In this document: positions 21,735-26,703 of the stretch, in pieces
Layout of the letters: each line of letters begins with the position of its first letter
How positions within the stretch are numbered: the stretch's first letter is position 1
From: Plakobranchus ocellatus
Lineage: Eukaryota > Mollusca > Gastropoda > Plakobranchidae
Length of the DNA stretch: 26,703 bases
Direction of reading: 5' to 3'
Assembly (NCBI GenBank): GCA_019648995.1
Contig: BLXT01006838.1
Span: 1,119,876-1,146,578 of the forward strand
Program-made: the position numbers and the translations under genes
The notes under the pieces: model-generated
What the model saw: the letters and a program-made list of their open reading frames with translations, nothing else
What the model was told of the DNA's origin: nothing
Databases searched by the model: none

Positions 21735-22912
21735 ATTTACTTCGTCTTATACGAAAGAGGCATTGGTGTCTTATTGATGAAACAACAGCAAAAAGTCTGA
21801 GGAGTTGGCCTCCAATTTCAGAGAGGTTGTAGCTAAATTGGTGGCCAAATCATTATATCTAGGAATTATTCCAGAATATGCACCAACATCTGATAGTGAA
21901 AATGTAGGAATAGAAAAGTTTTATGAAGAAAAAGAAAAAGCAAGGAGTATCATGATAATAGTGTGAAATTTCAACGCACAAGTTAGAGATGAAAGGTACG
22001 AAGATGTTTTGGGCCCAGAGGTATAAAGACTGCAAATAATCTTGGAGTAAACTAATTGAATAGTATCAAATAAAAGATGTTACCATCACAAACATTTGAT
22101 ATCAAAACCACCATAGACGACAGTGACTTGGAAGAGCCCCAGAGACAGAAATAAAAACAAAAGAGATTATATTCTCATTCAGAACTAACTCCGAAATGCC
22201 ATTAAAAAAAATCAAAATCACTGCCGCGAACCGACTGTGATCCAGATCATGTTCCAGTGATGTCCACATTTAAAATAAAATTTGAGAAATTAAAAAGAAA
22301 AAGGCTAAACCTAAATTCTAAACGGACTTCCCAAAATCTGATGAAAAGCTACGAGACAAAAGTTGCTGCGGTTCTGCATAGCAAATATGAGAGTTTAAAC
22401 AACACCTCAGAGGTAGAAGAACTATGGTCATAAATGAAAAAGTCATTTTATAGAATCATAGAGAAAAACGGTCCCAAAAAGAATACAAACGAGCAAACGT
22501 GGTAATGGGTAAACCAAGAAATACTAGATTTGATGGAAGAAAAGCACATAGGAAAACATGAGGAAGCCAAATTCAAAGACCTAAATAAAGACACGCACAA
22601 AAAAGCTAAAATGCAATTTAACAAAAGAGGAATGGATTAATCAACAATGTAATCGGAAATAAAGCAAAAGCCAAATGTAGAATAAATTCATCATGCTAAA
22701 TTAAAGATTAGAGAAGTAAGAAAATCAAATGCAATAGCCCAGGTTGCATCAAATCAAAAGACGGTACAATTTCATGGAAAAGAAGGAAATACTAAATAGA
22801 TGGTCAGAATAACATTTGAAGATCTTTTCATAAAGATGATAGATGTCAAAAACCTAAAATAAAGCTTACAGGGTCCAACTATTCTTAAAGAAGAGGTAAG
22901 GCAAAGATAAAG

Positions 22913-23685
22913 AAAATGCAAAATGGAAAACTCCCTGGACCAGATAACATACCAAAAAAAAAAAATACAGCATTAGGAATAGATCTGACGACACCAATTC
23001 ATTAATGCAGTATACGACACTGGTACAATTCCAAGAGATCTTTGTAAATCCGATTTTATAGCAGATTTATAGCATGGTACATCATAACAGAATGTGAACT
23101 TCATAGAAAATTCCGTTCGATGACCCACTTCACGAAAATTCTGTTACGTGTTTTGATGTAAAGAATGGGCAAGCGTTTAAAACCAGAAATATCCGTAAAA
23201 TCGTTTGGCTTTATGCCTGATAAAGGGACTAGAAATGTAATACTCACTGTCTTGGATCAAACTGCAGCTGTAAGAATTAAGTTGAGGGAGAACACATGGG
23301 TTTCAAAAGAGATGTGAGGCAGGGATGTGTAATGTTCATTGATCTCTTTAATTTTTATAGTGAAATAACCTGAGGGAATCTTGATGATATTTCAGGCTTA
23401 AAGTAAATGGAAAATTTTTATCATCTCAGTTATGCAGATAATACAGTTTTAATAGGAGAATTTAATGAAAAACTTCAAAATTGTTTATACACTGTTGTTT
23501 TAGAGAGAGAAAAATGGATCTGTCTTTGAATGTGAAAAAAAAAGAAAGAAAAACGGAATTCATGGTCATCACAAAGAAATCCTCTAATCCCGAATGCCAT
23601 CTTGTTCGCAAAGAAGAAAAAATCAAACAAGTTACAAAATTCAAATATCTTAAATGCCTCATAACATAAGATGGTATTGGCACGA
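22913..23685 (+). pseudogene. LINE reverse transcriptase remnants
   Basis: Palm and finger motifs are spread over three frames, in the expected order. The longest clean piece (23481-23669, 62 codons) covers the segment after the catalytic loop, with Lys-Thr-Glu-Phe-Met-Val-Ile and Phe-Lys-Tyr-Leu. The catalytic loop just upstream reads Tyr-Ala-Asp-Asn. It cannot encode an active enzyme. Confidence 0.75.
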
Positions 23686-25625
23686 TTGATATTAGTTAAA
23701 GAGTAGCCGTGGCCAAAAATAAATTTTAAAAAATCCAGCAAATTCTTGCAAATAAAAACATAAGTATGCAAACTAAAATAAGGGTAATGAAAACATAGAC
23801 ATGATCGGTACTATTCATGGCAGTGAGAGTTGGAAGATAAAAAATGAAACTGAGAGAAAACTAGAAGCAGTAGAAATGTGGTTTTTCAGAAGAGTGATGA
23901 GAATATCATAGACTGAAAACTGTCCCATGAATCGGTAATGAAAGAAAAGAGATCATAAATGAAAACCGTACAAGTTTGGCACATATTTGCCGGAACAAGG
24001 GCTTAGAACACTTAGTAATCATTGGGAAGATTGAAGGCAACGCAGTAGTGAATAACTCTTTTTGAAAGTCTCAAGTCATGAGCAATAGGTAATGGTGGCA
24101 ACAACAACTTTATAAGATTGACTGAGAACAGGTTTGAACGGAGGAACATGATCGCCAAGGTCTGTTCAAACAAGGCACCTAAAGAAGAAGAAAACTGGTG
24201 TCAAATTTTGATGGTTTGAACATTGTTACTGCCGATGTGGTATAGCTGAAAAGTGAGGCAATTTACAACTTTATTGGATCAAACAATAGTTTTAGAACTC
24301 AAGATTGGAATGGTTAACAGATCGTAAGCCAGTTCAACCGATTCACTTTAAAGACTCTTTAATCTACACCCCTGGTCAGTCTTCGAACAGCCAAAGAGCA
24401 CTTTTTCTCTCTTTCCTCCTTTCTTTACGCAATGCCTATTAGATCTCACTCTCATGTAATTTCACATGCTGTGTTTAGAAAAAATCTGTTCTAGGGCAGA
24501 CATGGGGCATCAACAATGCGAGCGTTGTTATCATGTGCAAATCATCTTGTATCATTCCGATAATCCTCTCAAAGAATTTGAAATGAATCCTCAGCAGTTG
24601 CTTTCAAGTGGGGATCTTCCACGGTATGCATAGATCTCAACAATGCTGAAACATTAGCTAATGAAATTTTAAACTTCTCAAACTGGATAAAATTTAAATC
24701 ATGGAACTTTGAGTGGTGAATGTTTTAACGTTTTCAACTTTATGTGCTGGTCCTCTTTTCCAACTTTTCAAATGAAACGTTAATCTTTTGAAATAGAAAT
24801 GCAATAGCGATAATATAATTCGATTCCTTTTTCAAATTCAGACAGAACTCAAATAAGCAAATAATGCATTCTTCATTATCTAGAAGTTAATGATATTTAC
24901 GGCTTTAAATGAGCCGAGGTAGGCCTATTACTATGATCAAAACAAAACCTGAGCACTGTCACAAACACACCCATTTATTTCATTGCGTCAAAAAAAAAAA
25001 TCAACTCTAGCTAAAATGAACCCAAAACTATGGGGTGAAAATGAAGGATTCTTTGATTTTTTTTTAAAAATTCAACCTTGAATGCAATACTGGTCCAATA
25101 CATTGTTCCACTAAGTGCACATTGAGTAATCTAAAGGCTTACCATTAGACGATTCTATCGCAGAGTAGAGTCAATTAATTTTTTTTTTAATTATGATTTG
25201 TGATATTCTTGTATGATAAAAAAAAATTACTTTTAATTTTGATAAAAAGGAATAAAATTAACTACGTAGAATGAATGTGTATGTAGGCATGTAAGCCACT
25301 ATGTATGTATTAAGAAATTTAAAAGTTAAAAATAAAACATACTCATGATTAATTAATTTCTTACCTTGAGGTTTTGTTGGTTTTTTTTTTTTTTTCGCTT
25401 TTCGGATTTCAGATTGAAGAAATATTATTCTATAAAAACAAAAACTGAGGATACTTTATCATTTCTGCATTAATTTTCAAAATACATATATATGGTAGTA
25501 TGAAAGAATCTTGAAATGTATCTTCTCTGAACCACAATAATTAAGCCTTCAAGTTAAACTTTATTTCACCTTCATATCGTGCTGCTTGACTTAACCTGTT
25601 TCTATAGTGTTGCACGTCCTGCATA

Positions 25626-25648
25626 TATTATTATTATTATTATTATTT
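25626..25648. repeat. TTA microsatellite
   Basis: Seven to eight uninterrupted TTA units. Confidence 0.9.
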
Positions 25649-26334
25649 TGTTAAGAGATTGTCTTTGACCCATATCCTCGATGACATGGGCTTATTTTTA
25701 TCACATTGAAGAGTTTATGAAAGGGTCATAGTCTGCAAGCTGCTATCAACCGTTGACCACTCAAGTACCAGTTTTCTGAACATAATCTAGACATATTAAA
25801 TGGTGTGAAATCTGTAGACAAGTAACAGATATTGAACTATGATGACTTCATGCCTTGCTGTCAGCCTACACAAAAGAACGTAAAATGCGGTAGGCCTACC
25901 GGTATGCAGATAAAAATATTATTGTACCACGCCATAATATTGCGATAATTGGTAAAAAACGAAGAATGTTTGGTTTGGAATTTTGTGTGATTTGTAATAC
26001 TTGAATGAATTAGAATTATGCATATGACGCGCTGTATTTTATCAAATTCCTATTTTAATGATAGTCCTATTTCTTGTCATATAAAGGTCTATTTTTATAA
26101 TATATATTATACATATATAGGAACCTATAAAATTAGCCCTTTTAAAGAAAAAAGTGGGTCACAATAAAAGAGGATTTATGATTCCTAGAGAGCACGAATA
26201 TTTGACTAAAAAGATTTTTTTTCAAACATTGCGAGACACTCCAAAAGACTATAGTACAATTTAGCAGTAAAAAGTTGATTTATTGCCTTTGGTCCTGCTT
26301 CAGAACCTGTCGTTTTGTGATATCATTACCCACA

Positions 26335-26340
<6 letters not shown>

Positions 26341-26386
<46 letters not shown>
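26341..26386. repeat. CT microsatellite
   Basis: Twenty-three uninterrupted CT units. The purity suggests a length-variable locus. Confidence 0.97.
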
Positions 26387-26392
<6 letters not shown>

Positions 26393-26703
26393 TCACTAAA
26401 TCATGGTGTTGGGGTTCCACTCACACGGGTTATTGTTTTTAATATTACAATTGGATCTGTTTGAAAATGGCATTTTATAGGCCACTGGATCTTGTGGGCG
26501 CTACGGTTTTTTCTTTTTTTTTTTTTTTTCTTTTTTACAAACTCCATGTGTTTATAGGCACATATATTTTGATACCTCGGCCTAAAAGTATGATTCTTCC
26601 TTTACATCAAAATAGGCAGAGGGGATGTTAAAAAATAAATCTTACACTATAAAAGGGGCGGGGGGTCTTGAACCAATGTACACTTTTGTGAGGTGGAAAA
26701 ATA

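Larger units (their letters stand above)
21270..24195 (+). mobile_element. Decayed RTE-like LINE (non-LTR retrotransposon)
   Basis: The element reads on the plus strand. A higher-GC leader (about 21270-21585) precedes an endonuclease start, Ala-Thr-Trp-Asn-Val-Arg-Ser-Leu, at 21588. Then come an Ala-Pro-Thr-Ser-Asp block (about 21880), Asn-Phe-Asn-Ala (about 21970) and Asp-His (22245-22250) of the apurinic endonuclease. The reverse transcriptase follows: Asn-Gly-Lys-Leu-Pro-Gly-Pro-Asp-Asn (about 22920), Phe-Gly-Phe-Met-Pro-Asp-Lys-Gly-Thr-Arg-Asn (about 23205), Tyr-Ala-Asp-Asn (23431-23442) and a Phe-Lys-Tyr-Leu thumb region (about 23640). A C-terminal Glu-x-Trp/Arg-Arg-Val-Met-Arg block lies at about 23830-23910. 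The tail ends GCACCTAAAGAAGAAGAA (about 24173-24190). Many stops and frameshifts break it, and the catalytic Tyr-Ala-Asp-Asp has become Asp-Asn. No clear target duplication was found, so ends are approximate. Confidence 0.85.
24196..26703. other. AT-rich spacer, no gene seen
   Basis: Holds TTA and CT microsatellites, T runs near 25379-25395 and 26513-26530, a TA-rich block at 26098-26118, and a 12-base palindrome GGTAGGCCTACC at 25889-25900. TATAAAAG beside a G-run at 26648-26666 could be promoter-like but has nothing downstream within the window. Confidence 0.55.

Noticed and set aside
26648-26666. TATAAAAG followed by a G-rich run near the window end
   Set aside because: Promoter-like, but only about 40 bases remain downstream, so nothing can support it.
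1-26703. tRNA, rRNA or CRISPR-like arrays
   Set aside because: I saw no cloverleaf with A and B boxes, no rRNA-like conserved blocks and no regularly spaced direct repeats.

Overview
The window is AT-rich, intron-bearing DNA from an animal, most likely a marine invertebrate. It has spliced coding exons with GT-AG borders, a decayed LINE, a TTAA-flanked miniature DNA transposon, microsatellites and very many A/T homopolymer runs. Scattered TAGGCCTA and AGATCTAGAT words recall mollusc or echinoderm DNA, but the sequence does not decide the phylum. Nothing looks bacterial: there are no dense ORFs, ribosome binding sites or operons.

One host gene can be assembled with some confidence. It lies on the minus strand with three coding exons (13782-13964, 12639-13352, 9329-9643), all joined in phase 0. 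They give a 403-residue single-pass membrane protein: a signal peptide, two CUB-like modules that are visibly a duplication of each other (each starts Asp-Cys-Gly, with a Cys-x-x-x-Phe strand and an Ile-Cys-Ile motif at matching spacing), one transmembrane helix and a short charged tail. I do not recognise it as a named gene. A poly(A) signal lies about 110 bases after the stop.

Layout: 1-9211 is intergenic, with no convincing gene, one possible GC-box/TATA promoter near 600-660, a short repeated word (41-84 and 5435-5469) and one weak exon candidate at 6541-6604. 9212-13964 is the CUB gene, with a 3.0 kb second intron that contains a perfect RFX-type X-box palindrome. About 15960-17490 on the minus strand holds remnants that look like a dead DNA transposon gene. 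18622-18698 is a GATA microsatellite. 19182-19846 is a TTAA-flanked element with matching terminal inverted repeats and paired hairpins. About 19940-20540 is dense in AGATCTAGAT words and includes a near-perfect 29-base palindrome. 21270-24195 is a broken non-LTR retrotransposon (RTE-like, apurinic endonuclease plus reverse transcriptase). The rest, to 26703, is AT-rich spacer with microsatellites.

The strongest biological item is the two-CUB receptor-like gene. The clearest structural item is the TTAA miniature transposon. No multi-gene system is visible.
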